A DNA stretch of 64,000 nt from Streptomyces deccanensis (GCF_022385335.1 NZ_CP092431.1:9238001-9302000), one strand, 5' to 3'; positions 17,244-26,154 are shown, counted from the stretch's first letter. The notes: generated by a model from the sequence alone, not told the origin. A program made the numbers and translations.

Positions 17244-18730
17244 AACTGGATCCAGGTCGTCTTCAGCTCGGTGTACTTCTCCAAGGCGTGGGCGGACTTG
17301 TCGCGTCCGTTGCCCGACTGCTTCATCCCGCCGAACGGGACGGTCAGATCGCCCTCCTCGTAGCAGTTGACCCACACCGTGCCGGCCTTCAGCGCGCGCG
17401 AGACCCGGTGGGCGGTGGACAGGTCGGAGGTCCACAGGCCGGCGGCGAGGCCGTACTCGGTGGCGTTGGCGAGTCTCACGGCCTCGTCGAGGTCGTCGAA
17501 GGTGAGCACGGACAGGACGGGGCCGAAGATCTCCTCGCGGGCCAGCCGCATCCCGGGGTCCACCCGGTCGAAGACGGTCGGCTCCAGGTAGCTGCCTCCG
17601 GTCTCGGCGTGGGCCCGGGAGCCGCCAACGCGCAGGCGGGCGCCCTCGGTCAGACCGCCGGCGATGTGGTCCCGTACGCGCTCCAGGTGGGCCTCGCCGA
17701 CCAGGGCGCCCATCTCGGTGGCCGGGTCGAGCGGGTCGCCGACGCGCAGTTCCCGGGCGCGGGCCACGATCGCCTCGGTGACGCGTTCGGCGACGGAGGA
17801 GTGCACCAGGAGCCGGGAGGGCGCGGTGCACATCTCGCCCTGGTTGAAGAAGATGCCCCAGGCGGCGGTGGCGGCGGCCTTCTCCAGGTCGGGGGCGTCG
17901 GGCAGGATGATGTTCGGCGACTTGCCGCCCAGCTCCAGCCAGACGCGTTTGAGGTTGGAGTCGGCGGCGTAGCGCAGGAAGTGCCGGCCGACCGCCGTGG
18001 ACCCGGTGAACGCCAGCACGTCCACGCCGGGGTGGAGCCCGAGAGCGCGTCCGGCCGTCGGTCCGTCACCGGTGACGACGTTGAGGACGCCCGGCGGCAG
18101 TCCCGCCTCGGTGGCGATCCGACCGAGCAGCAGGGCGGACAGCGGGGAGTTCTCGGACGGCTTCAGGACCACCGTGCAGCCGGCCGCCAGCGCCGGGGCG
18201 ACCTTCCAACTCGCCAGTGTGAGAGGGAAGTTCCACGGCACCACCGCGCCCACGACACCGGCGGGCTCCCGGGTGACCAGGGCCAGGGCGTCGGGGGCGG
18301 TGTGGGGCGACTCGTCGGTGAGTTTGTCGGCCAGCTGCCCGTACCAGCGGAACGTGTTGATCGCGGCCCGCAGTTCGATGTCGTGGGCCTCCGTGTACGG
18401 CTTGCCCATCTCCAGGGTGATGGTCAGGGCGAGCTTCTCCCGCTGCTCTTCGAGGAGTTCGGCGACGCGGAGGAGGACGCGGCCCCGGTCGGCGGGGGCC
18501 AGGCGGGGCCACGGACCGGAGTCGAAGGCCCGGCGGGCGGCGGTCACGGCGAGGTCGACCTCGGCGCTGCCGGCGTCGGCGACCTCGACGAGAACCTGCC
18601 CGTCTCGGGGTGACACGACGGCGAAGGAGGCGCCCCCGCCCGGCTCGTCCACCCCGTCGATGTGGTGCCGGCCGGGCAGCTCCAGTTCCTTGGCGCGACG
18701 GAGCAGGGTGTCGTGGGCGGGGGCGGGCAT
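17240..18730 (-). CDS. NAD(P)-dependent aldehyde dehydrogenase (PuuC-like)
   Basis: 496 residues. Oxidises an aldehyde to the acid. The ALDH active site is complete: Glu266 in ELGGKSPN, Cys301 in NQGEMCTAPSR, cofactor strand FTGSTAVGR and the C-terminal PFGGMKQSGNGRD. The sequence is closest in feel to gamma-glutamyl-aminobutyraldehyde and betaine/aminoaldehyde dehydrogenases. The ATG at 18730 follows AGGAG. It lies between the APC permease and the gamma-glutamyl hydrolase, matching the puu order of uptake, oxidation and deglutamylation. The true substrate is unknown. Confidence 0.87.
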   Translation of the reverse strand: MPAPAHDTLLRRAKELELPGRHHIDGVDEPGGGASFAVVSPRDGQVLVEVADAGSAEVDLAVTAARRAFDSGPWPRLAPADRGRVLLRVAELLEEQREKLALTITLEMGKPYTEAHDIELRAAINTFRWYGQLADKLTDESPHTAPDALALVTREPAGVVGAVVPWNFPLTLASWKVAPALAAGCTVVLKPSENSPLSALLLGRIATEAGLPPGVLNVVTGDGPTAGRALGLHPGVDVLAFTGSTAVGRHFLRYAADSNLKRVWLELGGKSPNIILPDAPDLEKAAATAAWGIFFNQGEMCTAPSRLLVHSSVAERVTEAIVARARELRVGDPLDPATEMGALVGEAHLERVRDHIAGGLTEGARLRVGGSRAHAETGGSYLEPTVFDRVDPGMRLAREEIFGPVLSVLTFDDLDEAVRLANATEYGLAAGLWTSDLSTAHRVSRALKAGTVWVNCYEEGDLTVPFGGMKQSGNGRDKSAHALEKYTELKTTWIQL

Positions 18731-18780
18731 CGGCTCTCCTCTTCTTGACCTTGTGTGGGCGGGTGTGACGGCTGCGGCGG

Positions 18781-20247
18781 TCAGTCCGTGGCGGTCCGGG
18801 CGCCCCGGGTCAGCCGTGCCACGACGAGCCCCAGGACCAACACCGCCGGAACGGTCAGCTGGAGCCATACGGCGGTGGTCTCGTCGCCGCCGATGAGCGT
18901 GGTGAAGTTCTCGATGATCAGCCAGATCGCCCCGGCGATGCCGAGCGCGCCGAGGACCGGTGCGATCAGGGTGTTCCAGGGCCGGGTGTCGGCACGGGAG
19001 CGGCGGAAGAAGACGACCACGGAGACGGAGGTCAGGAGGTACAGCAGCATCATCGCGAGGACGGCCACACCGCTGAACCAGGAGAACAGCGTCAGCACGG
19101 GGTCCTTGCCCAGCAGGGCGAACGGTAGGACCAGGCCCGCCGCGATCACGGTCTGGACGATGCCGGCCGCCCAGGGGGAGTGGCGCCCGTTCAGCGAGGT
19201 CAGCCCGCGCGGCAGCAGGCCCTCGCGGCCCAGGGAGAACAGATAGCGGTTGGCGGAGTTGTGGAACGCCAGGATGCCGGCGAACAGCGAGGTGGCCAGC
19301 AGTACGGGCAGCACGTCGCCGGTCCAGGCGCCGAACTCCGCCGCGATGGGTGCGAAGACCCAGCCCGCGGCGTCGCCGCCCTCCAGCGCCTTGCCCGCCT
19401 CGGCCGTCGCCCGGGACGCGCCGTGCGCGGAGACCAGCATCCACGAGGTGAAGGCGAAGAAACCGGTGACCACCGCGACCGACAGATAGGTGGCGCGCGG
19501 GACGGTCCTCCTGGGCTCCCGGGCCTCCTCGCCGTAGATGGCGGTCGCCTCGAAACCGAACATCGACGCCACGGCGAACATCAGCGCCACACCGGGAGCA
19601 CCCTGGAGCGCCGCGTCCGGCGAGAAGCTGTCGGCGAAGCCCAGCCCCTCGGGGCCGCCGCCCTTGACGAAGGTGACGACGGCGAAGGCGATCAGGACGC
19701 TGAACTCCGCCAGGACGAACACGGCCAGGACCTTGGCGCCCATCTCGATCCCGGCGGCGCCGAGGACCTGGACCACCACCATCGTGACCAGCGCCCACAC
19801 CCACCAGGCGATGTGCACCTCGGTGTAGTGCTCGACGAGGCCGCTCACCGTGGCGCCGTAGAGCCCGTACATCGCGGCCTGGATGGCGCAGTAGGCGAAG
19901 AGCGCGACGCCGGCGCTGCCGGAGCCGGCCGAGCGGCCCAGCCCCTTGCCGATGTACGTGTAGAAGGCGCCGGCGTCCACGACGTGGCGGCCCATGGCGA
20001 CGAAGCCGATGGAGAACAGCAGGATCACGACGCCGGCCGCGAGGTACGCGGCGGGGACGCCGGCCCCGTTGCCGATGACGACGGCGATGGGGACGGCTCC
20101 GGCGATGCCGGTCAGCGGGGCCTGGGCGGAAAGGACGAAGAAGAGGATGCCCAGGACGCCGAGGGAATCGGGCTTGAGCCTGCCTGCGGTGGATGGTTCC
20201 TGTGAGCTGTGCGGGGCGACCGCCGTCTGACTGTCCACTCGGATCAC
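18781..20247 (-). CDS. APC-family amino acid/amine permease
   Basis: 488 residues with about 12 membrane segments. The N-terminal half has the APC signature SAQAPLTGIAGAVPIAVVIG and later FGFEATAIYGEEAREPRRTVPRA, typical of amino acid/polyamine/organocation permeases. The predicted role is uptake of an amine or amino acid that feeds the neighbouring gamma-glutamylation genes. Two starts are possible: the GTG at 20247 given here, or the GTG at 20238, which has AGGTGA at a better distance. The operator-like palindrome at 20272-20289 is just upstream, and a 50-base gap separates the gene from the aldehyde dehydrogenase. Confidence 0.85.
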   Translation of the reverse strand: MIRVDSQTAVAPHSSQEPSTAGRLKPDSLGVLGILFFVLSAQAPLTGIAGAVPIAVVIGNGAGVPAAYLAAGVVILLFSIGFVAMGRHVVDAGAFYTYIGKGLGRSAGSGSAGVALFAYCAIQAAMYGLYGATVSGLVEHYTEVHIAWWVWALVTMVVVQVLGAAGIEMGAKVLAVFVLAEFSVLIAFAVVTFVKGGGPEGLGFADSFSPDAALQGAPGVALMFAVASMFGFEATAIYGEEAREPRRTVPRATYLSVAVVTGFFAFTSWMLVSAHGASRATAEAGKALEGGDAAGWVFAPIAAEFGAWTGDVLPVLLATSLFAGILAFHNSANRYLFSLGREGLLPRGLTSLNGRHSPWAAGIVQTVIAAGLVLPFALLGKDPVLTLFSWFSGVAVLAMMLLYLLTSVSVVVFFRRSRADTRPWNTLIAPVLGALGIAGAIWLIIENFTTLIGGDETTAVWLQLTVPAVLVLGLVVARLTRGARTATD

Positions 20248-20271
20248 CTGTCGGGGACGGGGAGGATGGGT

Positions 20272-20289
20272 TCGTTTAGGCCCAAACGA
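20272..20289. promoter_or_regulatory. Operator-like palindrome, site 1 of three
   Basis: TCGTTTAGGCCCAAACGA is an 18-bp palindrome with one mismatched pair, containing GTTTA-GGCC-CAAAC. The same GTTTR-N4-CAAAC pattern with the same spacing is found at 26141-26154 and 26249-26262. It lies 24 bases upstream of the permease start, so it should control the permease-dehydrogenase-hydrolase operon. A half-like CGTTTGGCA occurs at 20317-20325. The rest of the 20290-20515 spacer shows nothing I recognise. Confidence 0.7.
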
Positions 20290-20515
20290 GTTGCCTCATC
20301 GTGGGCTCGCCCTATCCGTTTGGCAAGGGGGTCGGGGGAAGATTTTCGGCCGGTGCGACAGGCGTGCGCGGGAACGCCGGAAGGCCCCGGACGTCGGACG
20401 CCCGGGGTCATGACCTGGGGCTCGTCGAGGACGAGCGGCTGCGGGACGAGACCGTCGAGTGCGCCGGAGACCAGCCGGGTGCGTGGCCGTCGGCTCCTCG
20501 GGACCCGTCGCGACG

Positions 20516-21361
20516 TCACCGCCGGGGCGGCCGGATGCCGCGGAACTCCCAGTCGCCGCCGAGCGCGGTGGACAGGACCTCCTCGGACTCGGTGGGCTGC
20601 GCGCCGACGTCGGTGCGCACGGCGGTGGGCCCGGTCACGATGTGGTTGGTGAGTCGGCCGAGACCCTCCACCTCCACCTCGACGACATCACCGGGCCGCA
20701 CGGGCCGGGAGTTGGCCGGGGTGCCGGACAGCAGCACGTCACCCGGATACAGCGTGATGGTGCGGGCGATGTCGGCGACGAGGTAGTGCATGTCCCATTT
20801 CATCTCGTCGGTCGAGCCGTCCTGGACGACCTCGCCGTTGACGTACGTCCGCAGCCGCTTGCCGTGGAAGTCCCAGTCGGTGACCAGGCCGGGGCCGAGG
20901 GGGCAGAGGGTGTCGGACCCCTTCACCCGCAGCATCGAACCGGCGTCGGTGTCACGGAAGTCGTGCAGGCCGTAGTCGTTGGCGATCGTGTAGCCGGCGA
21001 TGTACGCGCCCGCCTCGGCCGGTGCGATGTTCCTCGCCGTTCTCCCGATGACGATGGCGACCTCGCCCTCGTAGTTGAGCCACTTGCAGCCCTCGGGGCG
21101 GACGATCGCGCCCCTGTGGGAGTTGAGGGACGAGGTCGGCTTGTGGAAGTACGTGGGCGTGTCGGGAAGTTCGATCCGGAACTCGTCGACGCGGCTGCGG
21201 TGGTTGAGGTGGACGGCGACCACCTTCGACGGCACGACCGGCGGCAGATGGTGCGCCTCCTCGGTCTTGACGCGACGGCCGTCCCCGGCGACGAGTTCGT
21301 CCCCGTCGACGGTGACCTGGACGGCGGCGCCGTCGAGGAGGATGCGGCGGTACTCAGGCAT
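20516..21361 (-). CDS. Fumarylacetoacetate hydrolase-family protein (HpaG-like isomerase/decarboxylase)
   Basis: 281 residues. HpaG-type enzymes decarboxylate and isomerise the ring-cleavage product of homoprotocatechuate. The FAH-fold metal site is visible: Glu98 and Glu100 in NYEGEVAIVIG and Asp129 in ANDYGLHD; HKPTSSL and SGTPANSRPV are also conserved. The start ATG at 21361 overlaps the stop of the upstream dioxygenase gene by eight bases, so it is the third gene of an HpaE-HpaD-HpaG-like set. Other FAH members hydrolyse acylpyruvates, so the exact step is inferred from the neighbours. Confidence 0.82.
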   Translation of the reverse strand: MPEYRRILLDGAAVQVTVDGDELVAGDGRRVKTEEAHHLPPVVPSKVVAVHLNHRSRVDEFRIELPDTPTYFHKPTSSLNSHRGAIVRPEGCKWLNYEGEVAIVIGRTARNIAPAEAGAYIAGYTIANDYGLHDFRDTDAGSMLRVKGSDTLCPLGPGLVTDWDFHGKRLRTYVNGEVVQDGSTDEMKWDMHYLVADIARTITLYPGDVLLSGTPANSRPVRPGDVVEVEVEGLGRLTNHIVTGPTAVRTDVGAQPTESEEVLSTALGGDWEFRGIRPPRR

Positions 21362-22277
21362 GGGTGGGCTCCGTGGTGGTCGTAGGGATGCCGCCGGTCC
21401 AGCCGTCGGCGGGGCGGTCGAACCAGAGGTGGACCTGACCGGTACCGACGGAGTTCTCGTACTCCCCGTACTGCCGGGCCCTGGCGACACAGGCCCGCTC
21501 GCCCAGCGCGCCCGCCATCATCAGGTAGTGGAAGAACTTGGCCTCGGGCTTGAACTTCCAGAACTCGTCCATGGTGTCGAGGACCTTGTCGTGCCGGCCC
21601 TCCTTGAACCAGGCGATCCGCTCCTCGTCGGCCGCGCGGGCCTCCGGGGTGAAAATGTGGACCGGATCGCTGGCCTCGTGGTCGCGCAGCTCGCGCAGCG
21701 GCCAGAAGGTGTGCGACAGGGCACCCGAGGCGATGACCAGCACCCGTCGCCCGGGGGTGGCGGCGATGCCGTCGGCGAGCGCGCGCCCCAGCCGCAGATG
21801 GTCCTCCATGTCCCCGGTCTGGCAGACCCCGATGGTCACCCACCGCTTGTCGGGCAGCCCCTCGCCCAGGAACTTCCAGAGGTTGATCGTGGCGTAGTAG
21901 ATGGGCAGGTACTCGTCCTCGATCGCGGTGATCCACGTGCCGTGCTTGTCCGCGAACTTCTCGATGTTGAGGGCGAGTTCGGGGTCGCCGGGGAAGTCGT
22001 AGGGCATCCGGCACATCCCGCGCGGCAGCTCCTCGGAGGTGAAGAGGCCGGCGCGGCGCGCCTGTGCGGCGACGACGAACTCGACGGTGGTCGCCCAGTG
22101 CGAGTCGAGGACGACGACGGTGTCGTAGTCGTCACGGTCGAAGACGTCCCGGCGCAGCTCCCGCAGGCCGGTGACGAGGGTGATCTCCTTGCCCTCGTTG
22201 AGCTCCAGCCGGTCGGCCTCCGGCAGGACGATGGTGGGGACGTGGGCTAGGAGACCCGCCCCGACGATCTCACCCAT
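21354..22277 (-). CDS. Class III extradiol ring-cleavage dioxygenase (HpaD-like)
   Basis: 307 residues. The enzyme is predicted to open a catechol ring next to the hydroxyls using Fe(II) and oxygen. Likely metal or catalytic histidines are His12 (AHVPTIVLPE) and His60 (VLDSHWATT), and ASGALSHTFWPL holds a third conserved His; FHYLMMAGALG and GTGQVHLWF are typical of the 3,4-dihydroxyphenylacetate 2,3-dioxygenase branch of the LigB/HpaD superfamily. It overlaps the aldehyde dehydrogenase gene upstream (8 bases) and the FAH-family gene downstream. The natural catechol may be homoprotocatechuate or a relative. Confidence 0.87.
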   Translation of the reverse strand: MGEIVGAGLLAHVPTIVLPEADRLELNEGKEITLVTGLRELRRDVFDRDDYDTVVVLDSHWATTVEFVVAAQARRAGLFTSEELPRGMCRMPYDFPGDPELALNIEKFADKHGTWITAIEDEYLPIYYATINLWKFLGEGLPDKRWVTIGVCQTGDMEDHLRLGRALADGIAATPGRRVLVIASGALSHTFWPLRELRDHEASDPVHIFTPEARAADEERIAWFKEGRHDKVLDTMDEFWKFKPEAKFFHYLMMAGALGERACVARARQYGEYENSVGTGQVHLWFDRPADGWTGGIPTTTTEPTHA

Positions 22278-23730
22278 GGCTGTTCCATCCGTTCGGTGCG
22301 GTGACGGTGTTCTTCAGGTCGCAGTAGAAGTCGAAGCTCCAGGTGCCGCCCTCCCGGCCGACCCCGGACTGACGGGAGCCGCCGAAGGGCGCCTGGAGGT
22401 CGCGTACGAAGAAGCAGTTCACCCACACCGTTCCCGCGACCAGCCGTTCGGTGACCCGTGCGGCGCGCTCGGGGTCACCGGTGGCGAGGGTGGCGGCCAG
22501 CCCGAAGCGGGTGTCGTTGGCGAGCCGGACGGCCTCCTCCTCGTCGGTGAAGGTCTGCAGGGTCAGCACCGGCCCGAAGACCTCCTCCTGCACGATCTCC
22601 GAGTCCTGGGCGACATCGGTGAGCAGCGTGGGCGCGTAGTACTGGCCCTCGCCCGGGTGCCCGCCGATGACCACCCGGGCCCCCGCCGCGACGGCCCGCC
22701 GCACGAACCCGTCGATCTTCTCCAGCTGCCGGGGGTGGATGTTCGGCCCGATGTCGGTGGACTCGTCCCGGGGGTCGCCCTGGCGCAGGGCGCCGGCCCG
22801 CTCCACGAACCGCCGGGTGAACTCCTCGGCGACCGACTCCTCGACGAGGAACCGGGTCGCGGCCAGGCAGACCTGCCCGGCGTTGTCGTACTGCTCCACC
22901 GCGAGGTCCACCGCCAGGTCCAGATCGGCGTCAGCGAACACCAACAGCGGTGACTTGCCGCCCAGTTCGAGGCTGAGCGGGGTGAGGTTCGGTGCCGCCG
23001 ACGCGGCGATCCGCCGGGCCGTCGGTACCGATCCGGTGAAGCTGATCCGCCGGACGTCCGGGTGCGAGGTGAGCGCGTCGCCGATCTCCGAGCCGTACCC
23101 CTGGACGACGTTGAGCACCCCGGCGGGCAGCCCCGCCTCGGCGGAGATGTCCGCCAGCAGCGACGCGGTGAGCGGGGTCCACTCGGCCGGCTTCAGGATG
23201 ACCGTGTTGCCGGCGGCCAGGGCCGGGGCGACCTTCCAGGTGGCCAGCATCAGCGGCGCGTTCCACGGTGTGATCAGCACGGACGGCCCGGCCGGGTCCC
23301 AGCTCACGTGGTTGGTGTGCCCGCGGGTCTCGAAGTCCTCGTGCTCCAGCGTCAGCAGCCAGTCGGCGAAGAACCGGAAGTTGTGCGCCACCCGGGGCAT
23401 GACGCCGCGCCGGTGGGAGCGCAACAGCGCCCCGTTGTCGTGCGTCTCGACGATCGCCAGCTCTTCGAGCCGCTTCTCGACCCCGTCGGCGATGGCGTGC
23501 AGGACGCGGGCGCGCTCGGCGCGGGAGGTGGCGGCCCAGTCGGGGAACGCCTCCCGGGCGGCGGCGACAGCGGCCTCGACCTCCGCCGCACCACCGCGAG
23601 CGATCTCGCCGAGCACCTGCCCGTCGATGGGCGAGACATCGGTGAAGGTCTCGGCAGAGCCGACCCGCCGCCCACCGATCCAGTGCCGGGTGTCGACGGA
23701 AACGCCGGCGACGGTGATTTTGTGATCCAT
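22270..23730 (-). CDS. Aldehyde dehydrogenase (HpaE-like, hydroxymuconic semialdehyde dehydrogenase)
   Basis: 486 residues. Expected to oxidise the semialdehyde produced by ring cleavage. Active-site residues are Glu255 (LELGGKSP) and Cys288 (NAGQVCLAATR); PWNAPLMLATWKVAPALAAG and PFGGSRQSGVGREGG are typical of 5-carboxymethyl-2-hydroxymuconate semialdehyde dehydrogenases. The ATG at 23730 is taken; an eight-base overlap with the dioxygenase gene follows. Upstream, 122 bases containing a repeat element separate it from the acetoacetate-decarboxylase-like gene, so the operon may continue through. Confidence 0.87.
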   Translation of the reverse strand: MDHKITVAGVSVDTRHWIGGRRVGSAETFTDVSPIDGQVLGEIARGGAAEVEAAVAAAREAFPDWAATSRAERARVLHAIADGVEKRLEELAIVETHDNGALLRSHRRGVMPRVAHNFRFFADWLLTLEHEDFETRGHTNHVSWDPAGPSVLITPWNAPLMLATWKVAPALAAGNTVILKPAEWTPLTASLLADISAEAGLPAGVLNVVQGYGSEIGDALTSHPDVRRISFTGSVPTARRIAASAAPNLTPLSLELGGKSPLLVFADADLDLAVDLAVEQYDNAGQVCLAATRFLVEESVAEEFTRRFVERAGALRQGDPRDESTDIGPNIHPRQLEKIDGFVRRAVAAGARVVIGGHPGEGQYYAPTLLTDVAQDSEIVQEEVFGPVLTLQTFTDEEEAVRLANDTRFGLAATLATGDPERAARVTERLVAGTVWVNCFFVRDLQAPFGGSRQSGVGREGGTWSFDFYCDLKNTVTAPNGWNSHG

Positions 23731-23769
23731 GACAGAGGGTGCCTTTCTAGCGGAGGTGACTGCGCCTAC

Positions 23770-23833
23770 TCAGGGGCGCGGGGCTGTATCGATGTGCGGC
23801 TCCGCCGCGTGGGCGCGACCAGCCACGAGCGAC
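23770..23833. repeat. REP-like element related to the long inverted repeats
   Basis: TCAGGGGCGCGGGG at 23770-23783 and GCGCGACCAGCC at 23813-23824 match the ends of the right arm of the repeats at 3569 and 54566. The middle is replaced by a short unrelated stretch that includes CGGCTCCGCCG. It lies in the 122-base gap between two co-directional catabolic genes, where it could form a small mRNA hairpin. Confidence 0.55.
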
Positions 23834-23852
23834 CCGCAGCCGCCCACGAACC

Positions 23853-24665
23853 TCACCCGGCAGCCGCCTCGGACGTCCCGGACTCCAGCAGCCGCCCCCC
23901 GTCCCAAACGACCCCCACCTGCCGGTAGTACGCGGCGATCGGCTCCTCGACCGACAGCCGCGCCAGTTCCTCCGTCGGCGCCTCGAACAACTCCAACTCG
24001 GCGTCACCAACCCACGGTTGACCTCCCTCGAAGGCCGCCGCCCCGGTCTCGATCAACTCGTCCAGCGCCAACCCCTTCCCGGCCTCGATCGACGGCAGCC
24101 ACCGGTGATGCGCCATGGGATGCGCGTTCACGAACCCGTTCGTCTCCGCCGGCTCCCGCAGCGTCACCACCGCCTGGGCCAACCTCCGGTCCGCCGCGGC
24201 CAGGGTCGCCCCGAACCGGGCCCCGGCCGCGATCCGCGGAGCGGGCCCGTACGGATGGGGCCGCGTCTGGTGGATGGACCCGAGCTTCTTCGGATACCCC
24301 TGGTGCAGCCCGCGGGCGATCGCGAAGTCCTTGTCGACCCAGATGTAGACGCACCGCGAGTACGTCCGCCCCTTGTACCGGCAGCGGACGACCGCGAAGG
24401 CCTCCTTGTACTGGGAGCGCACCGGATCCAGCAGCTCCGTCCCCGACGCCGAGCAGGACTGCCAGTCGGCCCAGATCAGCGCGACCGCACCGGGGTCCTC
24501 GTCGGCCAACTCCAGCGGCTCGGGCAGCAGTTCACGCACCCGCGCCGGATCCGTGCGGTACTCGACGGTGAGCAGGTCGCCCGAGTAGTGCCACGGCGGC
24601 GACGGGATCAGCGACGAGGCACCGCTCGCCGTCTTGGGGTGGAAGTATCCACGGACACTGGTCAT
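23853..24665 (-). CDS. Acetoacetate decarboxylase-fold enzyme (possible hydratase-aldolase)
   Basis: 270 residues. The family uses a Schiff-base lysine; QGYPKKLGSIH at about 122-132 holds the adjacent lysines (Lys126/Lys127) that correspond to the catalytic pair of acetoacetate decarboxylase. SPPWHYSGD and RCRYKGRTYSRCVYIWVDKD are also family features. Members can be decarboxylases or pyruvate-dependent aldolase-dehydratases. Between ring-cleavage enzymes and an electron-transfer gene pair, a role in the lower meta-cleavage pathway is plausible, as no HpaH hydratase or HpaI aldolase is seen here. The ATG at 24665 is 13 bases from the preceding reductase stop. Confidence 0.75.
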   Translation of the reverse strand: MTSVRGYFHPKTASGASSLIPSPPWHYSGDLLTVEYRTDPARVRELLPEPLELADEDPGAVALIWADWQSCSASGTELLDPVRSQYKEAFAVVRCRYKGRTYSRCVYIWVDKDFAIARGLHQGYPKKLGSIHQTRPHPYGPAPRIAAGARFGATLAAADRRLAQAVVTLREPAETNGFVNAHPMAHHRWLPSIEAGKGLALDELIETGAAAFEGGQPWVGDAELELFEAPTEELARLSVEEPIAAYYRQVGVVWDGGRLLESGTSEAAAG

Positions 24666-24678
24666 GGTCGGGAGGTCC

Positions 24679-25923
24679 TTACGCGGTGAGGGCGGGCTGC
24701 CGGAGCAGTGCGGCGCGGTGGCGGGCGGCGGCGGAGACGGTCGCGGGTCCACCGAGCGCGACGACCCCGACCAGCCGGCCGCCGTGGTGGTAGCCGACCA
24801 GGACGTCGCCGTCGGGGTCACCGTCCAGGACCCGTACGTCGTCCCTGCCGAGGACGGGCGCGCCGAAGGACTGCAACCGGAAGTCGTGCTGGTCGCTCCA
24901 GAAGGTGGGCAGCGGGGCGAAGGGTGCGGGCTCGCCGCCGGTGAGGACCTTCGCGGCGTGCTTGGCGGTGTCCGTGGGAATGGACCAGTGCTCGACCCGG
25001 CGGGGTACGCCGTCGTAGCGGGCGTTGGGGAAGCGGGCGACGTCGCCGACCGCGACGACGTTCGCGTGGCCGCCGACCCGCAGCTGTTCGTCGGTGAGCA
25101 CCCCGTCGGTCAGGTCGAGGCCGTTGCCCTCCAGCCACTCCACGTTGGCGAGCGAGCCCACCGACTCCACGACCACGTCGGCGGCCAGCACGGTCCCGTC
25201 GTCGAGCGCCACACCCGTGACCCGGTCCCCGCCCTCGAACCCGGCGACACCCGTGCCGAGCGCGAACCGCACCCCGCGCTCCTCGTGCCGTCGCCGCAGG
25301 GCGTGCCCGAGCAGTTCGCCGAGCGGGCCGACCATGGGCAGCGGCAGCGGATCGACGACCGTCACCTCGGCGACGCCGAGGCCCACGGCGGTGGCGGCCA
25401 CCTCGCAGCCGATGAACCCGGCCCCGACGACGACCACCCGGACACCGGGCCGGGTCAGCTCGACCCGCAGGCCCTGGGCGTCGGCGAGGGTGCGGACGGT
25501 GTGTCGTCCGGCGAGCGGGCCGGGACAGGACAGGCGGCGGGGCCGCATACCGGTGGCGACGACCAGACCGTCGTACGCCAGCCGCGACCCGTCGTCGAGG
25601 ACGACGGTCCGCTCGGTGAGGCGGGAGGCGACGACCTTCGTGCCGAGCCGCCACTCCACGTCGGCCACGCTCGCGCGCGGCCGGAAGGCCAGCGACTCGA
25701 AGGGCGCCTGCCCGGCCAGCACCTCCTTGGAGAGCGGAGGCCGGTTGTAGGGCATGTGCGGTTCCTCGCCGACCAGGGTGATCGCCCCGGTCCAGCCCGC
25801 TGCGCGCAGCTGCTCGGCGGCGCGCAGCCCGGCCATGGAAGCGCCGGCGACGACCACGCGGCCCGCCCTCGCGTCCGCTACCGTCCCCGGCCCCGCGTCC
25901 GTCACCGTGTCCGTCCCTGTCAT
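24679..25923 (-). CDS. NAD(P)H-dependent ferredoxin reductase
   Basis: 414 residues. A putidaredoxin-reductase-type flavoprotein that passes electrons from NAD(P)H to the ferredoxin next door and on to a P450. The FAD-binding motif is GRVVVAGASMAGLRAAEQLR (21-40), the NAD(P)-binding motif VVVVGAGFIGCEVAATA is central, and VVAVGDVARFPN is the second FAD motif. PYNRPPLSKEVLAG is characteristic of ferredoxin reductases of oxygenase systems. The ATG at 25923 lies 5 bases after the ferredoxin stop, so the two are translated together. Confidence 0.92.
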   Translation of the reverse strand: MTGTDTVTDAGPGTVADARAGRVVVAGASMAGLRAAEQLRAAGWTGAITLVGEEPHMPYNRPPLSKEVLAGQAPFESLAFRPRASVADVEWRLGTKVVASRLTERTVVLDDGSRLAYDGLVVATGMRPRRLSCPGPLAGRHTVRTLADAQGLRVELTRPGVRVVVVGAGFIGCEVAATAVGLGVAEVTVVDPLPLPMVGPLGELLGHALRRRHEERGVRFALGTGVAGFEGGDRVTGVALDDGTVLAADVVVESVGSLANVEWLEGNGLDLTDGVLTDEQLRVGGHANVVAVGDVARFPNARYDGVPRRVEHWSIPTDTAKHAAKVLTGGEPAPFAPLPTFWSDQHDFRLQSFGAPVLGRDDVRVLDGDPDGDVLVGYHHGGRLVGVVALGGPATVSAAARHRAALLRQPALTA

Positions 25924-25928
25924 GGGGC

Positions 25929-26117
25929 TCAGCCCTCGATCCGGATGGCCTGGAGCGGGCAGACGTCGGCGGCTTCCTCGACCTCGTCCAGGAGCGCGTC
26001 GTCGGGGTCGCTGACATAGGCCAGCCGCCCGTTCGCGTCGAGCTGGAAGACGTCGGGGGCGGCGAAGACGCACTGTCCGTGGTCCTGGCACTTGTTCATG
26101 TCGACGACGACCTTCAT
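25929..26117 (-). CDS. Small 3Fe-4S-type ferredoxin for a P450
   Basis: 62 residues. An electron carrier between the reductase and the cytochrome P450. Cluster ligands are Cys10, Cys16 and Cys53 in C-x2-H-x2-C and a later CPLQAI. His13 takes the place of the second cysteine, the hallmark of the actinobacterial P450 ferredoxins that bind a 3Fe-4S cluster. The ATG at 26117 gives the standard family N-terminus MKVVVDMNKC. It is the first gene of a unit reading on into the reductase and ring-cleavage genes, with promoter and operator immediately upstream (26141-26183). Confidence 0.92.
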   Translation of the reverse strand: MKVVVDMNKCQDHGQCVFAAPDVFQLDANGRLAYVSDPDDALLDEVEEAADVCPLQAIRIEG

Positions 26118-26140
26118 GGCCGGTCCTCCGGGGGTAGCTC

Positions 26141-26154
26141 GTTTGACTCCAAAC
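26141..26154. promoter_or_regulatory. Operator-like palindrome, site 2 of three
   Basis: GTTTG-ACTC-CAAAC, a perfect 5-bp inverted repeat with a 4-base spacer. On the minus strand it starts one base after the candidate -10 element of the ferredoxin operon, so a bound repressor would cover the transcription start. Confidence 0.75.

Noticed and set aside
20290..20515. Small peptides on either strand in the permease-FAH spacer
   Set aside because: Candidates of 80-100 residues exist, but none has a ribosome site or family motif, and they overlap the operator region.
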